In this document: piece after piece, positions 35,704-44,213 of the stretch
Layout of the letters: each line of letters begins with the position of its first letter
How positions within the stretch are numbered: position 1 is the first letter of the stretch
Assembly (NCBI RefSeq): GCF_030406905.1
Contig: NZ_CP129137.1
Coordinates: 3,864,001-3,928,000, forward strand
Length of the DNA stretch: 64,000 nt
Source of the DNA: Streptomyces sp. HUAS CB01
GTDB taxonomy: Bacteria > Actinomycetota > Actinomycetes > Streptomycetales > Streptomycetaceae
Direction of reading: 5' to 3'
Notes under the pieces: model-generated
Databases searched by the model: none
The model's input: the letters and a program-made list of their open reading frames with translations, nothing else
Told to the model about the DNA's origin: nothing
Made by a program: the position numbers and the translations under genes

Positions 35704-36639
35704 ATGTCCGCCACGCGCTACACGTACCTCGGCCCCGAGGGCACCTTCACCGAGGCCGCCCTGCGCACCCTCCCGGAGGCCGCCACCCGCGAACTCGTCC
35801 CGATGGTGTCCGTGCCGGCCGCCCTGGACGCCGTGCGCAACGGTGAGGCGGCGGCCGCGCTGGTGCCGATCGAGAACTCGGTGGAGGGCGGCGTCACCGC
35901 GACCCTCGACGAGCTGGCCTCCGGCGAGCCGCTGATGATCTACCGCGAGGTGCTGCTGCCGATCACCTTCGCGCTGCTGGTGCGGCCGGGGACGAAGCTG
36001 TCGGACGTGAAGACGGTGACCGGCCACCCGGTCGCGCAGCCGCAGGTGCGGAACTGGCTGCGGGCCCATCTGCCGGACGCGGTGTGGGAGTCGGCCGCGT
36101 CGAACGCGGACGGGGCGCGGCTGGTGCAGGAGGGACGCTTCGACGCGGCCTTCGCCGGGGAGTTCGCGGCGGCGACGTACGGGCTCGAGGCGCTGGTCAC
36201 CGAGATCCACGACGCGCAGAACGCGGAGACGCGCTTCGTGCTGGTGGGCCGTCCGGCGCGGCCCGCGGCCCCGACCGGTGCGGACAAGACGTCGGTGGTC
36301 ATCTGGCAGCGCGACGACCACCCGGGTGCCCTGCTGGAGCTCCTCCAGGAGTTCGCGGTGCGCGGTGTCAACCTGATGCTGCTCCAGTCGCGGCCCACCG
36401 GGGCGGGCATCGGCAACTACTGCTTCGCGATCGACGCCGAGGGACACATCTCGGACCGGCGGGTGGGGGAGGCGCTGATGGGGCTGAAGCGCATCTGCCC
36501 GAAGGTGCGGTTCCTCGGGTCCTACCCGCAGGCGGGGGTGGCGGCTGGGGGCGGGCGCGCGCTGCGTCCGGGGACCTCGGACGCGGAGTTCGTGGACGCC
36601 GCGGAGTGGCTGGCGCGCTGTCAGGACGGCCGCGCGTAA
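35704..36639 (+). CDS. pheA: prephenate dehydratase
   Basis: A 311-residue monofunctional enzyme converting prephenate to phenylpyruvate. The catalytic domain starts YLGPEGTFTEAAL and contains PIENSVEGGV and the NAETRFVLVG motif with the catalytic TRF (about residues 175-182). A C-terminal ACT domain (about 200-280, GALLELLQEFAVRGVNLMLLQSRP) is the phenylalanine-sensing part. No chorismate mutase domain is fused. The ATG at 35704 was preferred over an in-frame start three codons upstream. Followed by the DnaA-box region. Confidence 0.95.
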   Translation: MSATRYTYLGPEGTFTEAALRTLPEAATRELVPMVSVPAALDAVRNGEAAAALVPIENSVEGGVTATLDELASGEPLMIYREVLLPITFALLVRPGTKLSDVKTVTGHPVAQPQVRNWLRAHLPDAVWESAASNADGARLVQEGRFDAAFAGEFAAATYGLEALVTEIHDAQNAETRFVLVGRPARPAAPTGADKTSVVIWQRDDHPGALLELLQEFAVRGVNLMLLQSRPTGAGIGNYCFAIDAEGHISDRRVGEALMGLKRICPKVRFLGSYPQAGVAAGGGRALRPGTSDAEFVDAAEWLARCQDGRA

Positions 36640-37207
36640 CCGCGGGTTCATTTCGCCGGCGCCACCGGGTCTCCCCTTCTGCTCTCCATTGCCCACAGAG
36701 TTATCCACAGGGCTGCTTCTCGATCTGGGGACAAGTCGACAACACAAACCGACATAGTCGACAAATCACCTCACTCACCCCAGTTGCCTCCACAGCACAC
36801 ATCGAAAGCCCATGTCAGCCCAATTCCCCTGACCGACTCTTCGGGGCGAAGAAGTGCGAGGAATTCCCACTCGAACGAGTGCGTGAGCCAGGTTTGGAGG
36901 CGCAATCCCCGGACCGCCCGCCAACTTTCGGAATGATCAATTCCGTAATCCACAGACCACTCCCACAGCCTGTGGATAACCCCCGCGAACCCCTCCCCCC
37001 TGTGGACAACGGCCCCGGGGTTCCACGGCCCACGACGGCCCGAGGCCGAGAAAAGGGGCACCCGCCCCTTTGGGCGACCGCCCCGCCTCGCCCATGGACT
37101 GCGTCCGGGATTCACCGCGCCTTTCCCTAATTCGGGCAATTCGGTCAAAGTGACACGCAACCAATATCAACTGGGGTGCCGGGAGCACGCACCGGTAGCC
37201 TGGTGGG
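36640..37207. other. pheA-serS intergenic region, AT-richer, no gene
   Basis: A 568-bp region with unusually low GC for this genome and many TCGAC and TCCACA elements. It carries the DnaA-box cluster and the serS promoter. No coding frame is credible. Confidence 0.7.
36689..37009. promoter_or_regulatory. DnaA-box cluster (six sites)
   Basis: Exact boxes: TTATCCACA at 36701-36709 (+), TGTGGATAA at 36971-36979 (-) and TGTGGACAA at 37001-37009 (-). One-mismatch boxes: TTGCCCACA at 36689, TGGGGACAA at 36726 and TAATCCACA at 36946. The Streptomyces consensus is TTGTCCACA. No dnaA or dnaN gene is here, so this is not oriC. A DnaA-box cluster about 78 kb from oriC (D78) has been described in S. coelicolor, and this could be its equivalent; position relative to oriC cannot be checked from this window. 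Confidence 0.75.
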
Positions 37208-38485
37208 GTGATTGACCTTCGCCTGCTCCGTGAGGACCCCGACCGTGTTCGCGCCTCCCAGCGCGCCCGTGGAGAGGACGTCGAACTCGTCGACGCCCTG
37301 CTCTCCGCCGATGAGCGGCGCAGGTCGTCCGGCGTCCGCTTCGACGAACTCCGTTCCGAGCAGAAGTCGCTCGGCAAGCTCGTCTCCAAGGCGTCCCCGG
37401 ACGAGCGCGCCGAGCTGCTGAAGAAGGCCGAGCAGCTCAAGTCCGACGTCAAGGCCGCCGAGGCCGAGCAGAACGAGGCCGAGGAAGAGGCCCGCCGGCT
37501 GCTGCTCGGGCTGGGCAACCTGATCCACCCGGACGTCCCGGTCGGCGGCGAGGAGGACTTCGTCGTCCTGGAGACGCACGGCACCGTCCGCGACTTCGGC
37601 GCCGAGGGCTTCGAGCCCAAGGACCACCTGGAGCTCGGCGAGGCGCTGGGCGCCATCGACGTCGAGCGCGGCGCGAAGGTGTCCGGCTCCCGCTTCTACT
37701 ACCTGACGGGTGTCGGCGCCCTGCTGGAGCTCGCCCTCGTCAACGCCGCCATGGCGCAGGCCACCGAGGCGGGCTTCACCCCGATGCTGACCCCGGCGCT
37801 GGTCCGCCCGCGCGCCATGGAGGGCACGGGCTTCCTCGGCCAGGCCGCGGAGAACGTCTACCACCTGGAGAAGGACGACTTCTATCTCGTCGGCACGTCC
37901 GAGGTCCCCCTCGCGGCGTACCACATGGACGAGATCCTCGACGCGGGCAAGCTGCCGCTGCGGTACGCCGGCTTCTCGCCGTGCTTCCGCCGCGAGGCCG
38001 GCACGTACGGCAAGGACACGCGCGGCATCTTCCGCGTCCACCAGTTCGACAAGGTCGAGATGTTCTCGTACGTCCACCCGGACGACGCCGAGAACGAGCA
38101 CAAGCGGCTCCTGGAGTGGGAGAAGCAGTGGCTGACCGGCCTGGAGCTGCCGTTCCAGGTGATCGACGTGGCCAGCGGCGACCTGGGTGCCTCGGCGTCC
38201 CGCAAGTACGACTGCGAGGCGTGGATCCCGACCCAGGGCAAGTACCGCGAGCTCACGTCGGCGTCGAACTGCGACGGCTTCCAGGCCCGCCGGCTGTCGG
38301 TGCGCATGCGCGACGGCAAGCAGGTCAAGCCGCTCGCGACGCTGAACGGCACGCTGTGCGCCGTGCCGCGCACGATCGTCGCGATCCTGGAGAACCACCA
38401 GCTGGCCGACGGGTCGGTGCGGGTGCCGGAGGTCCTGCGGCCCTACCTCGGCGGCCGGGACGTCCTGGAGCCGGTCGCCAAGTGA
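37208..38485 (+). CDS. serS: seryl-tRNA synthetase
   Basis: A 425-residue class II synthetase charging tRNA-Ser. An N-terminal coiled-coil arm (about residues 30-105) contacts the long variable arm of the tRNA. Class II motifs follow: [17 protein letters not shown], motif 2 [25 protein letters not shown] and motif 3 with [20 protein letters not shown]. The GTG at 37208 has a weak upstream site. Its last bases overlap the HAD phosphatase start (GTGA). One of its tRNA substrates, tRNA-Ser(GCU), lies about 1 kb downstream. Confidence 0.96.
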   Translation: MIDLRLLREDPDRVRASQRARGEDVELVDALLSADERRRSSGVRFDELRSEQKSLGKLVSKASPDERAELLKKAEQLKSDVKAAEAEQNEAEEEARRLLLGLGNLIHPDVPVGGEEDFVVLETHGTVRDFGAEGFEPKDHLELGEALGAIDVERGAKVSGSRFYYLTGVGALLELALVNAAMAQATEAGFTPMLTPALVRPRAMEGTGFLGQAAENVYHLEKDDFYLVGTSEVPLAAYHMDEILDAGKLPLRYAGFSPCFRREAGTYGKDTRGIFRVHQFDKVEMFSYVHPDDAENEHKRLLEWEKQWLTGLELPFQVIDVASGDLGASASRKYDCEAWIPTQGKYRELTSASNCDGFQARRLSVRMRDGKQVKPLATLNGTLCAVPRTIVAILENHQLADGSVRVPEVLRPYLGGRDVLEPVAK

Positions 38486-39291
38486 GCTTTCCGTACCGCC
38501 TGATCGCCACGGATCTCGACGGGACCCTGCTGCGCTCCGACGAGACGGTCTCGCAGCGCACGCGCGACGCGCTCGCCGCCGCCACGGCGGCGGGCGCCGC
38601 CCACATCGTCGTCACCGGGCGGTCCGTCCCGTGGACCCGGCACATCCTCGACGACCTGGGCTACCAGGGGCTCGCGGTCTGCGGGCAGGGCGCGCAGGTG
38701 TACCACGCGGGCGAGAACAAGCTGCTCACCTCGGTCACCCTGGACCGCCAGCTGGCCGGTCTCGCCCTCGCCAAGCTGGAGGCGGAGGTCGGCCCGCTCG
38801 CGCTGGCGGCGAGCCGCGACGGCCTGGACGGGAAGGTCGTCGTCAGCCCCGACTACCGGGTCCACGACGGTCCGCTCCCGGTCGTGGTCTTCGACGACCC
38901 GGCCGAGCTGTGGGCGGCTCCGCTGAACAAGCTCTACATCCAGCACCCGTCCCTCGACGACGACGAGCTGACCCGCATCGCGCGGTCGACGGTCGGCGGT
39001 CTGGTCGACGTGGTGATGGCCGGCGAGCGCATCGTCGAGATCCTCCCCCTCGGCCTGAGCAAGGCCACCGGCCTCTCCCTGGCCGCTCGTCGGCTGGGGG
39101 TGAAGTCCACCCAGACGATCGCCTTCGGCGACATGCCGAACGACATCCCCATGTTCGGCTGGGCCGTCCACGGCGTGGCGATGGCCAACGCCCACGACGA
39201 ACTGAAGGCCGTGGCGCACGAGATCACGGCGTCGAACGAGCACGACGGCATCGCGCTGGTACTGGAGGAACTGCTGGGGCGCCGGCGCTGA
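38482..39291 (+). CDS. Cof-type HAD phosphatase
   Basis: A 269-residue HAD hydrolase of the Cof/IIB class. Motif I DLDGTLL (about residues 10-16), motif II VVTGRS, and motif [12 protein letters not shown] are all present. The cap domain lies between about 80 and 190. It would dephosphorylate small phosphorylated metabolites in the cytoplasm; the substrate is unknown. The start overlaps the serS stop, so translation is coupled. A paralogue with the same architecture is at 52383-53249. Confidence 0.92.
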   Translation: MSFPYRLIATDLDGTLLRSDETVSQRTRDALAAATAAGAAHIVVTGRSVPWTRHILDDLGYQGLAVCGQGAQVYHAGENKLLTSVTLDRQLAGLALAKLEAEVGPLALAASRDGLDGKVVVSPDYRVHDGPLPVVVFDDPAELWAAPLNKLYIQHPSLDDDELTRIARSTVGGLVDVVMAGERIVEILPLGLSKATGLSLAARRLGVKSTQTIAFGDMPNDIPMFGWAVHGVAMANAHDELKAVAHEITASNEHDGIALVLEELLGRRR

Positions 39292-39444
39292 CGTCCCCGG
39301 GTACGGTGTGCGACCCGCGCGAACGCCGCGCCGCCGGCGACCCGGGACGTGCCCGCCCGCGCGGCACCGCGCCGGGCGCCAGGCCGCCGAGCCCGCGGCA
39401 CCGCCCGGCGGCGCGGCTCACGCCGTAGGCCTTACACAGCACGG

Positions 39445-39498
39445 GTCGTGCACTGCGGTGTCGTGCAGTGCCGATGTCGTGCACTGCGGTGTCGTGCA
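39445..39498. repeat. four iteron-like direct repeats (GTCGTGCA)
   Basis: GTCGTGCA occurs at 39445, 39460, 39476 and 39491, spaced 15, 16 and 15 bp. The pairs form a longer two-copy repeat of 23 bases with a 31-bp period. The array ends six bases from the tRNA-Ser 3' end. Confidence 0.75.
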
Positions 39499-39503
39499 CA
39501 TTG

Positions 39504-39589
<86 letters not shown>

Positions 39590-39666
39590 GGGAGGGCGGC
39601 CCGCGCGAATGCGCGCTCGAAGCGGCCGCCCGGGCAGTGTGCCGACGGCTCGACGGAGTCCGATGA

Positions 39667-39729
39667 TTACTCCGAAGCCTGCCGTGCGCTGCCCTGCTGG
39701 GAGCTCGACGGACTCGTACTCTCGGTCAT
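39667..39729 (-). CDS. possible 20-residue peptide
   Basis: A short frame, MTESTSPSSSQQGSARQASE, with an unusually good ribosome-binding site (GGGAGGGG eight bases before ATG). It lies 77 bp upstream of tRNA-Ser(GCU) on the same strand. The Ser/Gln-rich sequence has no recognisable motif. It could be a leader peptide or a chance match in G-rich DNA. Confidence 0.3.
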   Translation of the reverse strand: MTESTSPSSSQQGSARQASE

Positions 39730-39865
39730 CGCCGCGCCCCTCCCCGGTCTCTGATGTCGTGACCCTGCGGCCCCGCCGCACATCCGGCGGCGACATCGAC
39801 CACTCTGCCCGGTCCGGGCGTACACGTGCCACCGGATTTCTGTGCGAGGCGTTCCGCGCGGATTG

Positions 39866-40324
39866 TCAGGACCTGCGCCACCAGCGCCGGCGGCGGCGCC
39901 GTGCGCGCGCACGGCTCCAGAACCAGCCCGCCGGCGGCTCGTCCGAGCGCCACGGCTGTGGCTCGGGTGCGGATCCGCGCCACCGGGCGGCGAGCATCCG
40001 CGCGCGGGCCGACGGCTCGGCGGTCTCGGCGGCGCGCACGAAGTCCTCGTCGAGAACGGCCTCGTCCCAGGCGCCTTCGTGCCCACCCTCGCCGGAAGCG
40101 GAAGCGGAAGCAGAAGCGGAAGCAGAAGCAGAACCGGCGGCCCGGGCTTCGCCCCCGGGGCGGCCGCCCGTGCTGCGGCGGGCGGCGTCCCCGCGCGGCG
40201 GGCCGTCCCCGTGGCCTGCGCGGTCCGGGCCGGGCGCTCCGGACGCCGGGTCCGGCGCCGGGCCGCGCTCGTCCCGGTCCGGCCCCGCATCCGCGCCCGG
40301 GGGAAGGTTCGGCTCCTCCGGCAT
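39866..40324 (-). CDS. hypothetical protein with SCO2583/SCO2584 N-terminal-type domain
   Basis: A 152-residue protein. The first 85 residues are acidic and low in complexity, including a run of alternating Ser-Ala. The conserved part is DEAVLDEDFVRAAETAEPSARARMLAARW (about residues 95-123), which I associate with the Streptomyces 'SCO2583/SCO2584 N-terminal' domain. The C-terminus is strongly basic (RARARRRRRRWWRRS). No membrane segment. The ATG at 40324 has GGAGGA upstream. Function unknown; the opposed charges of the two ends suggest binding to nucleic acid or membrane, as inference only. Confidence 0.7.
   Translation of the reverse strand: MPEEPNLPPGADAGPDRDERGPAPDPASGAPGPDRAGHGDGPPRGDAARRSTGGRPGGEARAAGSASASASASASASGEGGHEGAWDEAVLDEDFVRAAETAEPSARARMLAARWRGSAPEPQPWRSDEPPAGWFWSRARARRRRRRWWRRS
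40094..40133. repeat. hexanucleotide tandem repeat (GGAAGC/AGAAGC)
   Basis: About six and a half units of GGAAGC or AGAAGC in a row inside the hypothetical gene. They encode alternating Ser-Ala residues. The unit keeps the frame whatever its copy number. Confidence 0.85.
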
Positions 40325-40386
40325 GGCGGCTCCTCCTCGCCCCCAGTCTCCCCGCCGCCCCGTCAGGACCGTGTGAGGACGGAAAC

Positions 40387-40410
40387 GCCCCCGGGGAAAA
40401 TCCCGGGGGC
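40387..40410 (-). terminator. terminator of the ABC transporter operon
   Basis: GCCCCCGGG and CCCGGGGGC form a perfect 9-bp stem around GAAAAT, 19 bp past the last permease gene; on the minus strand it is followed by GTTTCC. Confidence 0.8.
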
Positions 40411-40428
40411 GCTCTGCCTGTGACGCGC

Positions 40429-41148
40429 CTACTCCTCGCCGGCGAGCGTCAGCGTCCTCAGCTTCTGCCCGGCGTACCCCGTCGCCAGCAGCGTGACCCC
40501 GACGAGCAGCGCCACCGCGAGCGGCAGCCCCACGTCGGAGGTGATCATCCCCTCGCCGCCGATCCGTTCGGCCAGGGCCAGCGACCACTGCTGCACGCTG
40601 AGCGTCCGCGCCCCGGACACCAGGCTGCCGAAGAGCGTCTCCCACACCAGCGCGTAGACCAGGCCGATCACGACCGCGTGCCGGCTGACCGTGCCGAGCA
40701 GCAGGAACAGCGCGGCGTACGCGATCGACGCGACCAGCGCCGCGACCGTGTAGGCGACCGCGATCTGCTGTCCGTTGCCGTTGAGGATGTATCCCGCGAC
40801 GAACGTGGGGACCGCGGAGAACACCATGGTCACGGCGATCGCCACGATCAGCTTGGTGACGATGATCGTCGGCCGCTTCACCGGCTTGGCCAGCAGATAG
40901 ACGATCGAGCCGTCGTCGATCTCGGGCCCGATCGCCCCCGTTCCGGCGATCACGCCGATCAGCGGCACCATCGTGGCGAGGGCGAAGCCGCCCAGCACGT
41001 CGGAGGCGACCTGGTCGTCGACGCCGTTGAACGCCCTCACGGCCGCGGCGATGAGCAGCAGCAGGGCGGGGAGGACGAAGAGGATCGCCGCACGGCGCCG
41101 GCCGAGGAGGGCCCGGTAGGTGAGCCGGGCGACTGTCGGGTTGTACAT
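40429..41148 (-). CDS. ABC transporter permease
   Basis: A 239-residue integral membrane protein of the ABC-2 type with about six hydrophobic segments (around residues 20-40, 55-75, 100-122, 132-155, 160-178 and 207-227). It includes the cytoplasmic motif GPEIDDGSIVYLLAKPVKRP seen in NatB-like permeases. It pairs with the ATPase encoded just upstream (14-bp gap) and ends the four-gene operon. The transported substrate cannot be told. Confidence 0.9.
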   Translation of the reverse strand: MYNPTVARLTYRALLGRRRAAILFVLPALLLLIAAAVRAFNGVDDQVASDVLGGFALATMVPLIGVIAGTGAIGPEIDDGSIVYLLAKPVKRPTIIVTKLIVAIAVTMVFSAVPTFVAGYILNGNGQQIAVAYTVAALVASIAYAALFLLLGTVSRHAVVIGLVYALVWETLFGSLVSGARTLSVQQWSLALAERIGGEGMITSDVGLPLAVALLVGVTLLATGYAGQKLRTLTLAGEE

Positions 41149-41162
41149 GTCGTTGGCTCCTT

Positions 41163-42074
41163 TCAGGCCGCTACGAGGTAGGAGAAGACCGATTCGAGGG
41201 ACTCGTCGGAGGGCGAGACCGTGAGCAGCCGGATGGAGTGCTCACGGGCCACCTTCGGCAGGAGCTCGGTGAAGCGCCCGAAGTCGACCGCCTGGATGCG
41301 CAACGCGCCCTCCTGGACGTCCACCTCGATGCCGGCGGTGGACGGGTCCGCGATCAGCGCGGCGGCGAGCGCGCGGTCGTCGCTGGAACGCACCAGATAG
41401 CGGTGCGGCCGGTCCGTCATCAGCCGCCGGATCCTGCGGAAGTCGCCGCTCGCGGCGTGCCGTCCCGCGACGATCACCTCGATGTGGGAGGCGAGTTGCT
41501 CGACCTCCTCGAGGATGTGCGAGGAGAACAGGACCGTGCGTCCCTCGCCACCCATGCGCCGGAGCAGGTCCATGAGCTGCATGCGCTGGCGCGGGTCCAT
41601 TCCGTTGAACGGCTCGTCGAGGAGCAGCACGCTCGGCTCGTGCACCAGGGCGGACGCCATCTTGACCCGCTGGCGCATGCCCTTGCTGTACGTGGCGATC
41701 TTGCGGTCCTGCGCGGGCTCCATCTCCACCGTGGCCAGGGCGCGCTGGGCCTCCTTGGCGCCGAGCCCGTGCAGTTCGGCGTTGGCGAGGACGAACTCCC
41801 GCCCCGTGAGGAAGTCGTACATCGCCTCCCGCTCGGGCACGACGCCGATCTGCCGGTAGACCGACTCGTTGCGCCAGATCGTTTCTCCGTCGAGGGTGAC
41901 GGTGCCCGTCGAGGGGGCGAGGAAGCCGCCCATCATGTTGATGAGCGTGGACTTGCCGGCTCCGTTGGGGCCGAGGAGTCCGGTGACGCCGGGCCCGATG
42001 GTCATCGTCACGTCGTTGACGGCCACCACGTTGCCGAACCAGCGCGAGGCGTGGTCGATGTGGACAGTGCTCAT
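41163..42074 (-). CDS. ABC transporter ATP-binding protein
   Basis: A 303-residue nucleotide-binding subunit. Walker A is GPNGAGKST (about residue 36), signature YSKGMRQRV (about 132), Walker B VLLLDEP (about 151) and the switch His in FSSHILEE. The C-terminal 80 residues form a small extra domain (DRPHRYLVRSSDDRALAAALI) common to drug/lipid exporters of the CcmA/NatA type. The ATG at 42074 is two bases from the stop of the upstream permease. Third gene of the operon. Confidence 0.92.
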   Translation of the reverse strand: MSTVHIDHASRWFGNVVAVNDVTMTIGPGVTGLLGPNGAGKSTLINMMGGFLAPSTGTVTLDGETIWRNESVYRQIGVVPEREAMYDFLTGREFVLANAELHGLGAKEAQRALATVEMEPAQDRKIATYSKGMRQRVKMASALVHEPSVLLLDEPFNGMDPRQRMQLMDLLRRMGGEGRTVLFSSHILEEVEQLASHIEVIVAGRHAASGDFRRIRRLMTDRPHRYLVRSSDDRALAAALIADPSTAGIEVDVQEGALRIQAVDFGRFTELLPKVAREHSIRLLTVSPSDESLESVFSYLVAA

Positions 42075-42076
42075 GG

Positions 42077-42988
42077 TCAGAGCCCGACCTTTCGGTAGCG
42101 GCGCATCAGGACGCCGTACGAACCGGCGATGAGCGCGAGGACGGCCAGCAGATAGACCACTCCGGCGCCCGTGCCGGGCCCCTGCCCGCCGGGGAAGGAG
42201 GAGGACGCGCCGAGGAAGGCGGTCTGCACACCGTCGATGAGGGTGACGGGCGAGAAGAGGCCCAGCCACTCCACGGCGCCCTCGGACCCGGTCTCGTACG
42301 CGATGGCCTGGACCGTGGAGACCGCACCGTAGGTGATGGTCAGGGTGGCGATGACCGCCGCGACCCCGAACCCGCGGCGCGGCGTGAGTGCGGCCATGAC
42401 GAGACCGAGACCGCCGAAGAGGAGCGAGAGGAGTGCCACGGAGACCAGTCCCTGTGCGAAGCCCTTCGTCTGGTCGGCGAAGTCCATCTTCGCCAGCAGC
42501 GAGCCGATCCAGAGGATCAGGAGCGGGGCGGCGGTCAGGACGAAGAGCGCCGAGGCCATCGCGCCGAACTTGGCGAGGACGTAGTCCACGCGCTCGATGG
42601 GCCGCGAGAAGTACAGCGGCACGGTCTTGAAGCGCAGGTCGCGCGAGACGGACTGCGGGGCCTGCGCCGCGAGGAAGAGTCCGATCACCGCCTGCGTGAC
42701 GATCGCGTAGCGGGTGTAGTCGAGCGGCAGGTCCTTCATCTTGGTGGTCACCGCCACGGCGACCACGATCGCCGCGGGCACGCACATCACCGCGAAGAGG
42801 ATCATCGGCAGCACCTTCGACCGGGCGGAGCGGCCGAGTCCGTACGCCCCGCGCAGCGACTGCGCGAAGAGCGAGCGGCGGGCGTAGGCGCGGCCGAGCC
42901 GTGCGCCGTCGTAGTTGCGGTACCCGATGTTGTGGATACGGGTGGTCTCGGTGAGCGCCGTCCCCGTGCGGGTCGTCCCGTTGCTCAT
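42077..42988 (-). CDS. ABC transporter permease
   Basis: A 303-residue integral membrane protein with about six hydrophobic segments (first near residues 62-82, last near 275-295) and an N-terminal cytoplasmic part beginning RIHNIGYRNYDGARLGR, a hallmark of this actinobacterial ABC-2 permease group. It contains RDLRFKTVPLYFSRPIERVDYVLAK, the cytoplasmic coupling region. Its ATG overlaps the stop of the first ATPase gene (ATGA). Together the operon encodes two ATPase-permease pairs, either one heteromeric exporter or two related ones. Confidence 0.9.
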   Translation of the reverse strand: MSNGTTRTGTALTETTRIHNIGYRNYDGARLGRAYARRSLFAQSLRGAYGLGRSARSKVLPMILFAVMCVPAAIVVAVAVTTKMKDLPLDYTRYAIVTQAVIGLFLAAQAPQSVSRDLRFKTVPLYFSRPIERVDYVLAKFGAMASALFVLTAAPLLILWIGSLLAKMDFADQTKGFAQGLVSVALLSLLFGGLGLVMAALTPRRGFGVAAVIATLTITYGAVSTVQAIAYETGSEGAVEWLGLFSPVTLIDGVQTAFLGASSSFPGGQGPGTGAGVVYLLAVLALIAGSYGVLMRRYRKVGL

Positions 42989-43956
42989 CGCGCCGGCACC
43001 TCCATGGGCTGGGCCGCCGCGTCGGGGCGGAAGACCTCCGCGATGTGGTGGCGGCGCTGTTCCATCCGTACGAGTCCGAGGCCGAGGGCGGCGACGGTGT
43101 CCCGGACGGTGTCGTACGTCTCCTCGCCGGTGGCCTCCAGCAGGAGGATGTGGCCGGCGCCCGGCAGTCCGTCCTCGACCTCGGCGTGCAGGGCGACCCC
43201 GGCGGCGGCGAGCGCCTCGCGCAGCGCCGCCGTCCCGTCGGGGTGGGTGTCGGAGTCGGTGACCTCGACCGCGAGGGTCGTGGTGATCTTGGTGAAGTCG
43301 CTGGTGGAGCTGGAGCGCAGCAGCCTGCCGCCGTCGACGACCACGACGTGGTCGCAGGTGCGCTCGAGCTCGCCCAGGAGGTGCGAGGTGACCAGGACCG
43401 AGATGCCGAAGTCGGTGTGGACGCGGCGGATGAGGCCGAGCATCTCGTCCCGGCCGACCGGGTCGAGGCCGTTGGTCGGCTCGTCCAGCAGCACCAGCTG
43501 CGGGTCGTGGACCAGGGCCTGGGCGAGCTTCACGCGCTGCTTCATGCCGGTCGAGTAGCCGCCGATGGGGCGGTACCGCTCCTCGTAGAGGCCGACATGG
43601 CGCAGGGTGTCCGCGGTGCGCTCGCGCGCCGCGGTCGGCGGGAGCCCGGACATGCGCGCCATGTGGACGACGAACTCGGTGGCCGAGACGTCCGGCGGCA
43701 GGCAGTCGTGCTCGGGCATGTAGCCGACACGCTCGCGGATGGCGGCGCCGGAGGTGGCGACGTCGAGGCCGAGCACCTCGGCGCGGCCCTCCGTGGCGGG
43801 GGAAAGACCCAGCAGGATCTTGATCAGCGTGGACTTGCCGGCCCCGTTGGCGCCCACGAGTCCGGTCACACCGGGCCCGATGTCCAGGGAGAGCCGGTCA
43901 AGCGCGGTCACCCGGGGGAACCGCTTGCTCAGGCTTTCGGTCACGATCACAGTCAC
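42985..43956 (-). CDS. ABC transporter ATP-binding protein
   Basis: About 323 residues; first gene of the operon. Walker A GANGAGKST (about residue 33), signature YSTGMKQRV, Walker B LVLLDEPTNGLD and switch His in TSHLLGELE. A C-terminal extra domain follows (about 215-323). The start is uncertain: GTG codons at 43977, 43956 and 43950 are all in frame and none has a clear ribosome-binding site, so the message may be leaderless; 43956 is the compromise here. It is divergent from the M24 peptidase gene. Confidence 0.88.
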   Translation of the reverse strand: MTVIVTESLSKRFPRVTALDRLSLDIGPGVTGLVGANGAGKSTLIKILLGLSPATEGRAEVLGLDVATSGAAIRERVGYMPEHDCLPPDVSATEFVVHMARMSGLPPTAARERTADTLRHVGLYEERYRPIGGYSTGMKQRVKLAQALVHDPQLVLLDEPTNGLDPVGRDEMLGLIRRVHTDFGISVLVTSHLLGELERTCDHVVVVDGGRLLRSSSTSDFTKITTTLAVEVTDSDTHPDGTAALREALAAAGVALHAEVEDGLPGAGHILLLEATGEETYDTVRDTVAALGLGLVRMEQRRHHIAEVFRPDAAAQPMEVPAR

Positions 43957-44084
43957 GGTTCGACGGTAGTGGTGCACACCACACCCGGCGTCAACCCTGG
44001 CGGCTGGTTCCGCATCCGACTCCAGGCGTACGGACCCGTAGGGGGCGACGCCGGGAGGAGGAGACGACCCCGGGGCCCCGGCGG

Positions 44085-44093
44085 TTGTCCACA
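44085..44093 (+). promoter_or_regulatory. single DnaA box
   Basis: An exact TTGTCCACA (Streptomyces consensus) in the divergent gap between the ABC operon and the M24 peptidase gene. An isolated box may occur by chance. Confidence 0.5.
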
Positions 44094-44213
44094 GGCTTGC
44101 GCAGGGCCCTTGACGCAGCCGCCGGACATTGTCACATTCATCAGTGTCAAGTTACGAGCACGTACCGCACACGCACACGGACGCAACGCGTCGGATCCGG
44201 ACGGGACGGTGGC

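Noticed and set aside
36640..37207. A T-box or other riboswitch upstream of serS
   Set aside because: No T-box sequence or specifier stem-loop could be found; the region is explained by DnaA boxes and promoter DNA.
36640..37207. The region as oriC
   Set aside because: It has only six boxes and no dnaA, dnaN or gyrB next to it; Streptomyces oriC lies between dnaA and dnaN and has far more boxes.
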